From contig JBFWNY010000037.1 in the NCBI GenBank assembly GCA_050250815.1, positions 1 through 36,307 of the forward strand: a DNA stretch of 36,307 nucleotides. The letters run 5' to 3'. Origin of the DNA: JAEUMD01 sp050250815. Lineage in GTDB: Bacteria > Pseudomonadota > Alphaproteobacteria > Rhizobiales > Hyphomicrobiaceae. The notes under the pieces are model-generated. The model searched no databases and had not been told where the DNA came from. It saw only the letters and a list, made by a program, of their open reading frames with translations. This document shows, one piece after another, positions 22,645 through 30,600 of the stretch. Within the stretch, counting starts at the first letter, position 1; every line of letters starts with the position of its first letter. Position numbers and translations under genes: made by a program.

Positions 22645-23679
22645 TTATTCGATATTTACGACGATCCCATCGCGGCGATGGACCGTGCGGCCGTCGCGGA
22701 TCAGCTCCACCACACCTTCGTAGCGGCCAGCCGGCCAGCGGCTTGCGGTGAGCCGCTTGCCGGCGAACGGCGCCCATACCGGCCTTCCGCGCGTCTGCGG
22801 CTCCGTCGTGCCAGCGAACTCAAACCCCGCCGGCCCTTTGATCTTGAAGGACATGCGGTCTCCCGCCCGCGCGTTCGAGACACGGGCAAAGAGAAGAAGA
22901 GCCGGGCTTGCCGCCATGGGAACCGGTGGCAGCGCCTCCTCCATCGTGGTTTTGGGGGGCGTTCCGGTGAAACCTGCGCTGAAGATCTCGCCGCTACGAT
23001 AGGGGAAGGCCTCCAGCACCGCCTGTTCGAACAGCGGTTCTGCTTTCGGCTCGGCGGCCGGGTCGGCTCGACAGGGCGCGCCGGACTCCGTCCCGGTGAA
23101 CGGATCGACATTCTTGCCGCCGCGCCTGACACCGAAATGCAGATGCGCGAATGAGGCCAGGCCCGAATAGCCGACGCCCGCGAGCGTCTCGCCGCGCATC
23201 ACCTTCTGGCCCGGCGTCACGCGCACGCTTCCCGACCGCAGGTGGCAGTACTGGGTCTCCAGCCCGCCGCCATGATCGATGATGACCGCATTGCCGCATC
23301 CCTGTGCCGTGACTGCGCGCGCCATGTCCTCGTTCTCGACGACCCGGTCGGGCATGCCGTCGCGCCGCCGCAGAACAACACCGTCGGCGGGGGCCAGCAC
23401 GGCGACATCGCGCGCGACGTCCGCGAGCGTCGATATACGGAAGTCCACCCCGGTATGGTCTTCACCCGTCGCCTCGCCGCAAAGCGGATCCTGTATGCCC
23501 GGACCCGGCTTCACATCGAGATGCCGCTGAACGAAGCAGTCCTGTCCCGGTGTACAGGCGAGCGGCAACGACAGGCGAACCGGCGGCCCCGGCGTCTGAG
23601 CGCAGGCTGTCCCGGCCGCAAGACCGAGCACGGCCGCCACTGCCGCGATGCGCGTCCCATTCGCAGAGTATGCCGGCAT
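22645..23679 (-). CDS. Exported M23-family metallopeptidase
   Basis: A 344-residue secreted protein of the LytM/M23 type, the zinc endopeptidase fold that cuts peptidoglycan cross-bridges. A signal peptide (RIAAVAAVLGLAAGTACA) precedes QTPGPP. The catalytic domain, about residues 70-200, has the zinc motif EDHTGVDFRI (HxxxD), the strand NAVIIDHGGGLETQYCHL, and the second motif ASFAHLHFGVRR (HxH). The C-terminal third, from about 240, is a separate beta-rich region rich in Gly, Arg and Trp. The start at 23679 has GGAGGA seven bases upstream. It lies 36 bp downstream of the L,D-transpeptidase gene, so the two may be co-transcribed as a wall-remodelling pair. Confidence 0.92.
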   Translation of the reverse strand: MPAYSANGTRIAAVAAVLGLAAGTACAQTPGPPVRLSLPLACTPGQDCFVQRHLDVKPGPGIQDPLCGEATGEDHTGVDFRISTLADVARDVAVLAPADGVVLRRRDGMPDRVVENEDMARAVTAQGCGNAVIIDHGGGLETQYCHLRSGSVRVTPGQKVMRGETLAGVGYSGLASFAHLHFGVRRGGKNVDPFTGTESGAPCRADPAAEPKAEPLFEQAVLEAFPYRSGEIFSAGFTGTPPKTTMEEALPPVPMAASPALLLFARVSNARAGDRMSFKIKGPAGFEFAGTTEPQTRGRPVWAPFAGKRLTASRWPAGRYEGVVELIRDGRTVHRRDGIVVNIE

Positions 23680-23715
23680 GAGTTTTCCTCCGCTGGCGGC
23701 AAGCCGCCGGGCCCG

Positions 23716-24243
23716 TTACAGCACGGCGATGCGCCTGTGAGGAACCATCCACGCGAGCAGGCGCCTCAGATCGGCGGAGCGAAGAGCGATGCAGCCCTCT
23801 GTCGGCGCGAACCCGGTGCGCGCGACGTGGATGAAAATGGCGCTGCCGCCGCCCCGCATCCGAGGACACCTATTGTGGTCAAGTACCACCAGCAGATCGT
23901 ATAGACCATCCTGACGCCACATCGCCTCGGCGCTCGCCGGATAGGGCATACGCACCGGCCTGTTGTAGTTGCGGTCGCCGGGTGCATCGCACCAGCCCAT
24001 GTCGGGCGCAATCGGGCGCACCGGCAGCTTGGTGGCCGGCCGGCGCACACGGTCGGGGCGATAAAGCACCGCGATAGGATGCCAGTCGCCGATTGGCGTC
24101 GCGCCGTCGCCCTCGCGCTTCACCGCTCGGCGGCCGGAGCGACCCAGTGCCACGGGAACCCCATGTGCGCCAGTCAACAGCAACCCGCGCGTGGCGCCGC
24201 GCGACAGGCCCGTCACGGCCATTTTACGAGGTGTGAGCGTCAC
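23716..24243 (-). CDS. L,D-transpeptidase family protein (YkuD domain)
   Basis: A 175-residue YkuD-fold protein. L,D-transpeptidases cross-link or cap peptidoglycan through an active-site cysteine. The domain occupies most of the protein; the catalytic motif is FIHVARTGFAPTEGCIAL with the His and the Cys in TEGC. KREGDGATPIGDW is the usual early motif. No signal peptide is evident, so export is uncertain, and this group may be anchored differently. The start is GTG 24243, preceded by GAGG 11 bases upstream; ATG 24222 would shorten it by seven residues. It is divergent from the response-regulator gene (157 bp apart) and upstream of the M23 peptidase gene. Confidence 0.88.
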   Translation of the reverse strand: MTLTPRKMAVTGLSRGATRGLLLTGAHGVPVALGRSGRRAVKREGDGATPIGDWHPIAVLYRPDRVRRPATKLPVRPIAPDMGWCDAPGDRNYNRPVRMPYPASAEAMWRQDGLYDLLVVLDHNRCPRMRGGGSAIFIHVARTGFAPTEGCIALRSADLRRLLAWMVPHRRIAVL

Positions 24244-24400
24244 GAACCGCGGTACCTCAGCGAAATAGCGGTCGGGGTGTCACAGCCCCGCCCCTCTGGC
24301 CTTCCAGGCCCGGTCATACTACTTCAGGACGTGGAGGGGTGCTAAGTTCCGCCACCGCTCGCCCGCCACCACGAACACCAATCGAACGGAGCCCCTCAGC

Positions 24401-25087
24401 ATGAGCACCGCACGCCGGATTCTGATTGTCGATGACGATGAGGATCTGCGCTCCCTGCTGCGCGACCAGCTCGCGCTCCACGACGAGTTCGAGGTGACGG
24501 TGGTGGGCACCGCCACCAAAGGTGTCGAGACCGCGCGCGGCGACCACTTCGACCTCATCCTGTTCGACGTCGGCCTGCCCGACATGGACGGCCGCGAGGC
24601 GGTCAAGCTGCTGCGCAAGTCGGGCTTCAAGGGCCCCATCGTCATGTTGACGGGCAACGACAGCGACGCGGACCAGATCCTCGGCCTCGATGCCGGCGCC
24701 AACGACTACGTCACGAAGCCGTTCAAGTTCGCCGTGCTGCTCGCCCGCATCCGCGCACAGCTGCGTCAGCACGAGCAGAGCGAGGATGCCGTCTTCGCCA
24801 TCGGCCCCTACTCGTTCAAGCCGGCCTCGAAACTGCTGGTCGACGAGAAGGGCTCCAAGATTCGTCTCACAGAGAAGGAGACTTCGATCCTGAAGTATCT
24901 CTATCGCGCGGGCGAAAAGGTGGTGACACGCGACGTGCTGCTGCACGAGGTCTGGGGCTACAACGCCGGCGTCACCACACATACGCTCGAGACGCACATC
25001 TACCGCCTGCGCCAGAAGATCGAGAAGGACCCGTCGAACGCCGAGCTGCTGGTGACGGAGACCGGCGGTTACAAGCTGGTGCCATGA
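24401..25087 (+). CDS. OmpR-family response regulator, possible CenR
   Basis: A 228-residue two-component regulator. The receiver domain (residues 1-120) has the acidic pocket LIVDDDEDL, the phosphorylated Asp in LILFDVGLPD, the Thr in VMLTGND, and the Lys in NDYVTKPFKF. The C-terminal winged helix (about 130-228) has the recognition region RDVLLHEVWGYNAGVTTHTL and YRLRQKIEKDPSN. The AVLLARIRAQLRQHEQSEDA and GVTTHTLETHIY stretches match what I recall of the alphaproteobacterial CenR envelope regulator, so that assignment is likely but not proven. No histidine kinase gene is adjacent. It is divergent from the L,D-transpeptidase/M23 gene pair, fitting envelope control. Confidence 0.9.
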   Translation: MSTARRILIVDDDEDLRSLLRDQLALHDEFEVTVVGTATKGVETARGDHFDLILFDVGLPDMDGREAVKLLRKSGFKGPIVMLTGNDSDADQILGLDAGANDYVTKPFKFAVLLARIRAQLRQHEQSEDAVFAIGPYSFKPASKLLVDEKGSKIRLTEKETSILKYLYRAGEKVVTRDVLLHEVWGYNAGVTTHTLETHIYRLRQKIEKDPSNAELLVTETGGYKLVP

Positions 25088-25148
25088 GACCATCAAGTCC
25101 GTGGCTCAACGCGCGAGCGCACGACCCAACCTGACAACGAGCGGCACC

Positions 25149-25541
25149 ATGAAGATCATCGCGGTCGTTGCCCTGCTCGCCGTGACCCTGCTGCCCATGA
25201 GCGGCGCCTTGCCCGAGGCGAGCGTCGGCGCGGCCATGACACTGACCCTTCTGTTCCTGATCGCCGCGCTGGCCGTCGGCATCTTCGAGGCCTGGTCGAT
25301 GAGGCGAGGACTGCTCGGCTGGATCGTCAGCATCGTCGCCGCGGTTGTCGGCGGCTTCGTCGGTGCCAGCATCGGTGCCATGATCCTGGATATATCGCTT
25401 ACGCTTCTGCAGCCCGAGGGGCCGCTCATGCAGACGCGCCATCCGTTGCTCTATGTCAGCCTCAACGGACAGATGCTCTGCACGCTGGCGGGCGCCTGGA
25501 TCGCGCTGTGGCTCGTGAACCGGTTACGATCCGCGTCGTGA
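25149..25541 (+). CDS. Four-helix membrane protein, unknown function
   Basis: A 130-residue protein with four hydrophobic segments: IIAVVALLAVTLLPMSGAL, AAMTLTLLFLIAALAVGIFE, LLGWIVSIVAAVVGGFVGAS and LCTLAGAWIALWLVNRL. I do not recognise a family. The frame starts at GTG 25101; ATG 25149 begins directly before the first hydrophobic segment and is preferred. It lies 61 bp after the response-regulator gene in the same direction and may share its transcript, but no functional tie can be seen. Confidence 0.72.
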   Translation: MKIIAVVALLAVTLLPMSGALPEASVGAAMTLTLLFLIAALAVGIFEAWSMRRGLLGWIVSIVAAVVGGFVGASIGAMILDISLTLLQPEGPLMQTRHPLLYVSLNGQMLCTLAGAWIALWLVNRLRSAS

Positions 25542-25610
25542 GCTGGCAATCCGCAGCTCTGCATACCCAGTGGCCATGCAGCCCGGCCGGCAAGTGGAGG
25601 ACCTAACGCG

Positions 25611-26048
25611 ATGCCGCACGAGGACCGGACCAACGACGAGGGCGCCTCGAACGAGCACGTCATCGCAACCAAGATGTGCAACGCGCTGTTTGCCGACGCG
25701 AAGATGAGCGCCGCGGCCGAGAAGCTAACTGGGATGGTCGGCGCGACGGGAGCAACGAAGGGCGGCGCTGATCTGGTCGCGCGCATGAGCGGAGGCTACT
25801 GGGTCGGCGGCACTGCGACGCTCACCGACCACGCTCTCTACTTCGCGCCTAACGGCATGAACGCCTCGCTGCAGGACGGCATCTCGAACTTTGCGATCCC
25901 GCTTGCCAGCGTGCGCGACGTACGCTGGCGCTGGGGCGTTCTCACCGGCATCGTCGACATTGTGACCGCGGAAGCGACCCGCTCCATCCGCTGCTTCAAC
26001 GCCAAGGCCTTCGCGCGCAAGATCGATGCCGCCCGGGCATCCGCCTGA
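25611..26048 (+). CDS. Small protein with GRAM/PH-like domain, unknown function
   Basis: A 145-residue soluble protein. After an acidic N-terminus (MPHEDRTNDEGASNEHVIAT), the segment from about residue 60 to 125 has the strand pattern of a GRAM or PH-like domain: MSGGYWVGGTATLTDHALYF, FAIPLASVRDVRWRWGVL, and IVDIVTAEATRSIRCF. Such domains bind lipid or act as scaffolds, but the assignment is by pattern only. It follows the membrane protein by 69 bp on the same strand. Start ATG 25611 is the first in frame and lacks a close alternative before residue 22. Confidence 0.7.
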   Translation: MPHEDRTNDEGASNEHVIATKMCNALFADAKMSAAAEKLTGMVGATGATKGGADLVARMSGGYWVGGTATLTDHALYFAPNGMNASLQDGISNFAIPLASVRDVRWRWGVLTGIVDIVTAEATRSIRCFNAKAFARKIDAARASA

Positions 26049-26131
26049 CCCCCGCAAATTGACGAACCCGCTTTCGAGCGACAACCAGACGTAACCTCGC
26101 TAGTCGGGTACTCGCTGGTGCATGCCAAATA

Positions 26132-26998
26132 CTATTCGAAGGACGGCATCGGACCGGACTCGGGAATGACCAGGATCGTCTGACGGGTCGGGAGTTCTGC
26201 AACCGAAAGCGTGACCGTTGATATGTCGGAATTCTGGACATCGAACTGCTCGCCCATGCGCTTCACGAACTGCGCAAGAGTGTACGGGCCAAAAGCATGC
26301 ATCGGAATGATCAGACGCGCCTTCAACACTTGAAGGGTGCGCACCATGCTCGCGTGGTTGAGCGTATAGGTGCCATCAACCGGTGCCATGATCACGTCGA
26401 GCTGTCCGATGGCACCTATGTCTTCAGGGGCGAGTTCGTGATGCAGGTGCCCGAGATGGCCAATGCAAAGGCCCGCGACTTCGAAAATGAATATCGAGTT
26501 CCCGTCCTTCTCGCGGCGGTCCAGCCCGAGCCGTATGTCCGTCGGCACATTCCGAATCAAGACGTCTGCCACCTTGAGATGGTGACGAGCGGGCCCGCCT
26601 GTAGGGTTCCAGCCACGCAGAACATGCTTGATCTTGGGATCAATGAAATCGGTGTAGTGCGTGGCGTGGGCGTGGTTCATGGTCACGACATCGGGGACCG
26701 GTCCTGCGCCGGCGAACCCGGAGTAATCCGTTGCAATGGTCACGCCTTGGGCGGTCTCTATTCGGAACGTAGCGTGCCCGACGTACGTGATACGAACCTG
26801 TTCGGCACCGATTGCAGCCTGCTGCAGACGTACCGCCACGACGCGCGGCGACAGACCAGCCATGGCAAAGCAGCGGCTCACCTCGGCGTGCGCCGTCAGC
26901 GCGAATGCGCCCAACATCCACAACGGAGAGAAGATCATCACGATAGCTTTGAGCCGCCGACCTTGATGTTCGAGCGGCCGCGTCCGGTCGTCCAACAT
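26132..26998 (-). CDS. Exported MBL-fold metallohydrolase-like protein
   Basis: A 288-residue protein of the UlaG-like branch of the metallo-beta-lactamase fold. Residues 1-38 form an N-terminal membrane segment or signal peptide (AIVMIFSPLWMLGAFALTAHA). The fold begins at RITYVGHATFRIE, and the metal motif reads NHAHATHYTDF: His, His and His are present, but the usual Asp of HxHxDH is Thr. Later motifs are GHLGHLHHEL, IMAPVDGTYTLNH and IIPMHAFGPYTL, each with the expected His or Asp. I chose ATG 26998 (GGGAG nine bases upstream); the frame runs to 27061. The base composition is less GC-rich than the neighbours, a sign of possible transfer. Substrate unknown. Confidence 0.82.
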   Translation of the reverse strand: MLDDRTRPLEHQGRRLKAIVMIFSPLWMLGAFALTAHAEVSRCFAMAGLSPRVVAVRLQQAAIGAEQVRITYVGHATFRIETAQGVTIATDYSGFAGAGPVPDVVTMNHAHATHYTDFIDPKIKHVLRGWNPTGGPARHHLKVADVLIRNVPTDIRLGLDRREKDGNSIFIFEVAGLCIGHLGHLHHELAPEDIGAIGQLDVIMAPVDGTYTLNHASMVRTLQVLKARLIIPMHAFGPYTLAQFVKRMGEQFDVQNSDISTVTLSVAELPTRQTILVIPESGPMPSFE

Positions 26999-27189
26999 GT
27001 GTAGCGCTCCCGAAAAAACGGCTGCTGTTGTACGAGGCATATCGTGGGCACTGGCCACCACTATCTATCCGCAGCCATGTCAGCATTGGCAATACGATAT
27101 CGTGGCACCGCCCACGGAAGGGCGTTCAAGTGAAGCGCCCACTTTGCGGGAAGGAGCCGCCGTGGTTCGGACCAGCCGATGTGCACCAC

Positions 27190-27220
27190 AAAGAAAACGC
27201 CCGCTGACATCAGCGGGCGT
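27190..27220 (-). terminator. Intrinsic terminator of asd
   Basis: On the minus strand ACGCCCGCTGA pairs perfectly with TCAGCGGGCGT (27197-27220), a stem of about 10 bp with a tiny loop, followed by TTTTCTT. It lies 59 bp past the asd stop in the direction of asd transcription. Confidence 0.85.
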
Positions 27221-27278
27221 TGGCGTTCTGTCGGGTATGTGACCGGCAGCAGCGGCGCTCATCGCGCGCTGCCGAACC

Positions 27279-28307
27279 TCAAGCCGCCTTCGGCAGCATC
27301 TTGCGCGCAATCATCTCCTCGGCGATCTGGATCGTGTTGAGGGCCGCGCCCTTCAACAGGTTGTCGGACACGATCCAGAGGGCCAGACCGTTCTCGACCG
27401 TCGCGTCCTCGCGGATCCGCGAAACGTAAGTCTCGAACTCGCCGGCGCACTCGACCGGCGTCGCGTATCCGCCTGGCTCGCGCTTGTCGAGAACGGCGAT
27501 GCCGGGCGCCTCGCGCAGGATCTCGCGCGCTTCATCCGGCGACAGCGGGCGCTCCAGTTCCAGGTTGACGGCCTCCGAATGGCCGACGAACACCGGCACG
27601 CGCACGCACGTCGCCGTCACCTTGATGCGCGGGTCCATGATCTTCTTGGTCTCCGCCATCATCTTCCATTCCTCCTTCGTGTAGCCGTCCTCCATGAAGA
27701 CGTCGATGTGGGGAATGACGTTGAAGGCGATCTCCTTGGAGAACTTCTTGGGTGCGAACTCGGTGCCCGGCACGTACTTCGCCTTCGTCTGGTGCCACAG
27801 CTCGTCCATCGCGTCCTTGCCCGCGCCCGAGACGGACTGGTAGGTCGAGACGACGATGCGCTTGATGGTGGCCGCGTCGTGGATGGGCTTCAGCGCCACC
27901 ACCATCTGCGCGGTCGAGCAGTTCGGATTGGCAATGATGTTCTTCTTGGTGTAACCGGCGATCGCCTCCGGATTGACTTCGGGCACGATCAGCGGCACGT
28001 CCATGTCATAGCGCCAGCACGAGGAGTTATCGATCACGACGCAGCCCTGCTGGCCGATGCGCGGCGCCCAGTCCTTGGACACAGACGACCCCGCCGACAT
28101 CAGGCAGAAGTCGACGCCGCGGAAATCGAAAGACTCGAGGTCACGGCACTTGAGCCGCTTGTCGCCGAAGGAAACTTCCGTGCCGATCGAACGGCGGGAG
28201 GCGAGCGGGATCACCTCGTCGGCGGGAAAGCGCCGTTCGTCGAGCACGTTGAGCATTTCGCGGCCGACGTTGCCGGTGGCGCCGACGACGGCAATCCTGT
28301 AGCCCAT
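27279..28307 (-). CDS. asd: Aspartate-semialdehyde dehydrogenase
   Basis: NADPH-dependent enzyme that makes aspartate semialdehyde, the branch point to lysine/diaminopimelate, threonine and methionine. The 342-residue protein has the nucleotide-binding start YRIAVVGATGNVGREML, the catalytic Cys in IIANPNCSTAQMVVAL, and the second half with KVTATCVRVPVFVGHSEAVN, including the His. The frame extends to 28502, but ATG 28307 (AAGGA upstream) gives the usual start and size. A strong terminator follows. The gene is divergent from the cytochrome b561 gene across 256 bp. Confidence 0.97.
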   Translation of the reverse strand: MGYRIAVVGATGNVGREMLNVLDERRFPADEVIPLASRRSIGTEVSFGDKRLKCRDLESFDFRGVDFCLMSAGSSVSKDWAPRIGQQGCVVIDNSSCWRYDMDVPLIVPEVNPEAIAGYTKKNIIANPNCSTAQMVVALKPIHDAATIKRIVVSTYQSVSGAGKDAMDELWHQTKAKYVPGTEFAPKKFSKEIAFNVIPHIDVFMEDGYTKEEWKMMAETKKIMDPRIKVTATCVRVPVFVGHSEAVNLELERPLSPDEAREILREAPGIAVLDKREPGGYATPVECAGEFETYVSRIREDATVENGLALWIVSDNLLKGAALNTIQIAEEMIARKMLPKAA

Positions 28308-28563
28308 AGCGGTATCCTTCGAGAATTGCAGGCGCGGGGGCGCATCCCCTGCGCATCGCGCATAAGTCAAGCGCGTTCCCATACGCGCGGTTGGCAGCCC
28401 TGGCAAGGTCGTCTCTCGCCCAAGGTGCAGCACACCGGCTCCGGCCCAGCCATGCATGGGCCGCAATCCTACCATGCCCGCCGTCCCAACCCGACGGATC
28501 ACCTGAGCCGGATCGTTTGCCGAAGGTTCGCCGCGTCAAGCCGAACCCAAAAGGGAGACGATC

Positions 28564-29118
28564 ATGAGCAGCTACCCACAACGACTGAGCGGAACGACGA
28601 TCGGCCTTCACTGGCTGCTGGCCATCGGCATGATCGGCATGCTGGTGTTCGGCCTCGTGCTTGAGGACATGCCGCGCGGCGAAGCGAAGGCCGCCGCCAT
28701 GTGGTGGCACAAGGGCCTTGGTGTCGCGGTTCTCGCCTTCGCCCTATGGCGCATCGGCTGGCGCCTTGCCGAGGGCATGCCAAAACCCGTGACGCCCATG
28801 CCCCCCTGGCAGAAGCGGATGGCTGCAGCCACCCACGGCTTCCTGCTGCTGGGCACGATCTTTATGCCGGTCTCGGGCCTGATGATGTCTCTAGGCGGCG
28901 GCCGTCCCGTGGACGTGCTCGGGCTTTTCATCATTCCCGCACCGGAAAAGATCGCCTGGATGGATCAGGCCGGGCACGTGATCCACGGCCTGGGCAGCAA
29001 GCTACTGATTGCCGCCATCGTGCTGCATGTCGCCGGCGCACTCAAACACCAGCTGATCGACAAGGACGGTACGGTTGCGCGTATGATGGGCCGGCGGGTC
29101 GAACGGCAGGTCGCCTGA
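28564..29118 (+). CDS. Cytochrome b561 family protein
   Basis: A 184-residue haem-binding membrane protein of the bacterial b561 (YceJ/CybB) type, proposed to pass electrons from quinol in the inner membrane. Four hydrophobic helices are clear: TIGLHWLLAIGMIGMLVFGL, KGLGVAVLAFALWRIGWRL, THGFLLLGTIFMPVSGLMM and LGSKLLIAAIVLHVAGALKH. Conserved His that can bind haem occur in TIGLHWL (helix 1), MWWHKGLG, ATHGFLL (helix 3) and IVLHVAGALKH (helix 4). The ATG at 28564 has AAGGGAG upstream. A possible link to the following exported protein is only positional (119 bp apart). Confidence 0.93.
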   Translation: MSSYPQRLSGTTIGLHWLLAIGMIGMLVFGLVLEDMPRGEAKAAAMWWHKGLGVAVLAFALWRIGWRLAEGMPKPVTPMPPWQKRMAAATHGFLLLGTIFMPVSGLMMSLGGGRPVDVLGLFIIPAPEKIAWMDQAGHVIHGLGSKLLIAAIVLHVAGALKHQLIDKDGTVARMMGRRVERQVA

Positions 29119-29237
29119 GACGGACGGCAACCGGAAGCAGGGGCAGGCAACCGCCTCCCCCGGCTCCGGCTTGGAACGGACACGATCGCACGCCAGATTC
29201 CGGCCCGGCTCAGAAGCGGCGTCCAGAGGAGGCGTTC

Positions 29238-29717
29238 ATGCCCGAAACATGGTTCCGGATTTCGACGGCCAGGGCCGCGACCGCAGCAGCCTTCGGCCTC
29301 GCGCTTGCCGCGGGCCCGTCTCTGGCCCTGCCGGCAGCGGTGGCGGCGGACACGCCGTGGCTGGGCGAACCGGAAATTCGAGCCGCCTTCGCGGGCGTCA
29401 CCCTGGAGGGCCGCTACGGCAACGGGCAGCCGTTCTCCGAGCGCTATCTGGACGACGGCCGCATTGAGTATTCGGAACGCGGGCACACGGCGCGCGGCCG
29501 CTGGTCGCTGCAGGCGGGCACGTTCTGCACCATCTACGACAGCGATCCGACGGGCGGCTGCTACCGGGTGAAGAAGGCGGGCCTCAACTGCTTCGAGTTC
29601 TATTTCGTCGCCCGCACCGAGGAGCAGGCCGAGAAGGCGCCACGCGATCCATCGTGGACGGCACGCGGCTCGGTCGTCGGCAAGCCCGGCACCTGCACCG
29701 ACGAGCAGACGGTGTGA
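29238..29717 (+). CDS. Exported protein, unknown function
   Basis: A 159-residue precursor with a signal peptide (AATAAAFGLALAAGPSLALP, cleaved before or near the AVAADTPW junction). The mature part has a beta-rich pattern: EIRAAFAGVTLEGRYGNGQP, SERYLDDGRIEYSERG, and GRWSLQAGTFCTIYDSDPTG. Four cysteines occur in TFCTIY, GGCYRV, LNCFEF and PGTCTD, likely disulfide-bonded. The shape is that of small alphaproteobacterial periplasmic proteins of the DUF995 kind, but I cannot confirm the family. ATG 29238 has AGAGGAGG upstream and is secure; the frame is open far upstream only as a shadow of the cytochrome gene. It converges with the gene at 29748, stops 30 bp apart. Confidence 0.75.
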   Translation: MPETWFRISTARAATAAAFGLALAAGPSLALPAAVAADTPWLGEPEIRAAFAGVTLEGRYGNGQPFSERYLDDGRIEYSERGHTARGRWSLQAGTFCTIYDSDPTGGCYRVKKAGLNCFEFYFVARTEEQAEKAPRDPSWTARGSVVGKPGTCTDEQTV

Positions 29718-29747
29718 CGCGACACGGGCGCTCCGCCAGGCCGGGTA

Positions 29748-30575
29748 TCAGTCCAGCACGCGGGCGAACAGCCAGGCTGTCGTCTCGAGCGTCGCGCCTT
29801 CGACCGGCTCCCGATTGAGAAGCTCGGGATCGGCGACCACGTCGAGCGTCGCCTCCAGCGTGTCAACCGTGAGCCAATAGAACGGAGCGCCCGTCACCTC
29901 GTTGTCGAGCCGCCGCGCTGAACGGATGATGCCGGTCATCAGCACCGTGGGCAGCGGCGTCGCGAAAGCGCCGCCGTCGTCGGCCGCATCCTCGAAGGAC
30001 GCCGCCAGAGTGGCTGGATCGTCCTGCCCCTCCGTCAGAAGCCCGATGGGGATCATCGCCTGACGCGCTAGGCCATGACCTTCCGCAAGGGCGGTCGGCT
30101 CCTCGTTCGCGTCCAGAACGCGCGCCTCGCGGCAGAAGGCGACGACGCGGCCGGTCCAGTCGCTCTCCGACGCCCGCTCACGGCTGGCCGCGAAATCGAC
30201 CGCATCGAGGGCCAGCGGGTAGACGCCAACACCGCTCTCTGCATCCGGTGCAACCCAGGCTTTGAGAATGCCCTCGAACGCGTTGTCGTCGGGGCGTGTC
30301 TCGGCATCTGCGGGACCGAAAGGCACCCGGCTCGTTCCCTCGAAGAACGGCGTCAGTCCGACGATCTGGCGGGCGCTGCCGCCGGACGCCGCAGCGTCGT
30401 CCGCAACCGCCAAATGGAACCACAGCTCGGCTCCCGTGCGCGAACGCCAGATCGCGTACTCGCCGCCGGGAGCGGCCAGCCGTGCGACCGCATCGTTGGC
30501 GAGGCGCGTCATCGTTTCCTCGAACGCGGTGTCGGTTTCGAACACGAAGCCGATCGAGGACAGGTTGCTGGCCAT
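29748..30575 (-). CDS. Protein of unknown function downstream of leuB
   Basis: A 275-residue, acidic, probably soluble protein with no signal peptide or membrane segment. I do not recognise a family. Features are an N-terminal strand-helix IGFVFETDTAFEETMTRLAN, a strand ELWFHLAVADDA, and a C-terminal region GAPFYWLTVDTLEATLDVVA. The strand-rich, compact pattern is that of an alpha/beta domain protein. It begins 25 bp after the leuB stop on the same strand and is very likely in a leuB operon, so a link to branched-chain amino-acid synthesis is possible but unsupported. The start at 30575 has no strong ribosome site. Confidence 0.72.
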   Translation of the reverse strand: MASNLSSIGFVFETDTAFEETMTRLANDAVARLAAPGGEYAIWRSRTGAELWFHLAVADDAAASGGSARQIVGLTPFFEGTSRVPFGPADAETRPDDNAFEGILKAWVAPDAESGVGVYPLALDAVDFAASRERASESDWTGRVVAFCREARVLDANEEPTALAEGHGLARQAMIPIGLLTEGQDDPATLAASFEDAADDGGAFATPLPTVLMTGIIRSARRLDNEVTGAPFYWLTVDTLEATLDVVADPELLNREPVEGATLETTAWLFARVLD

Positions 30576-30600
30576 CTGCGTTGTCGAGCCCCCGCCCGCG

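Noticed and set aside
28443..28462. Inverted repeat GGCCCA/TGGGCC between asd and cytochrome b561
   Set aside because: Six-bp GC-rich arms are common by chance in such DNA and there is no T-run or promoter relation.
27579..28664. Plus-strand 361-codon frame opposite asd
   Set aside because: Antisense shadow of asd with a low-complexity translation.
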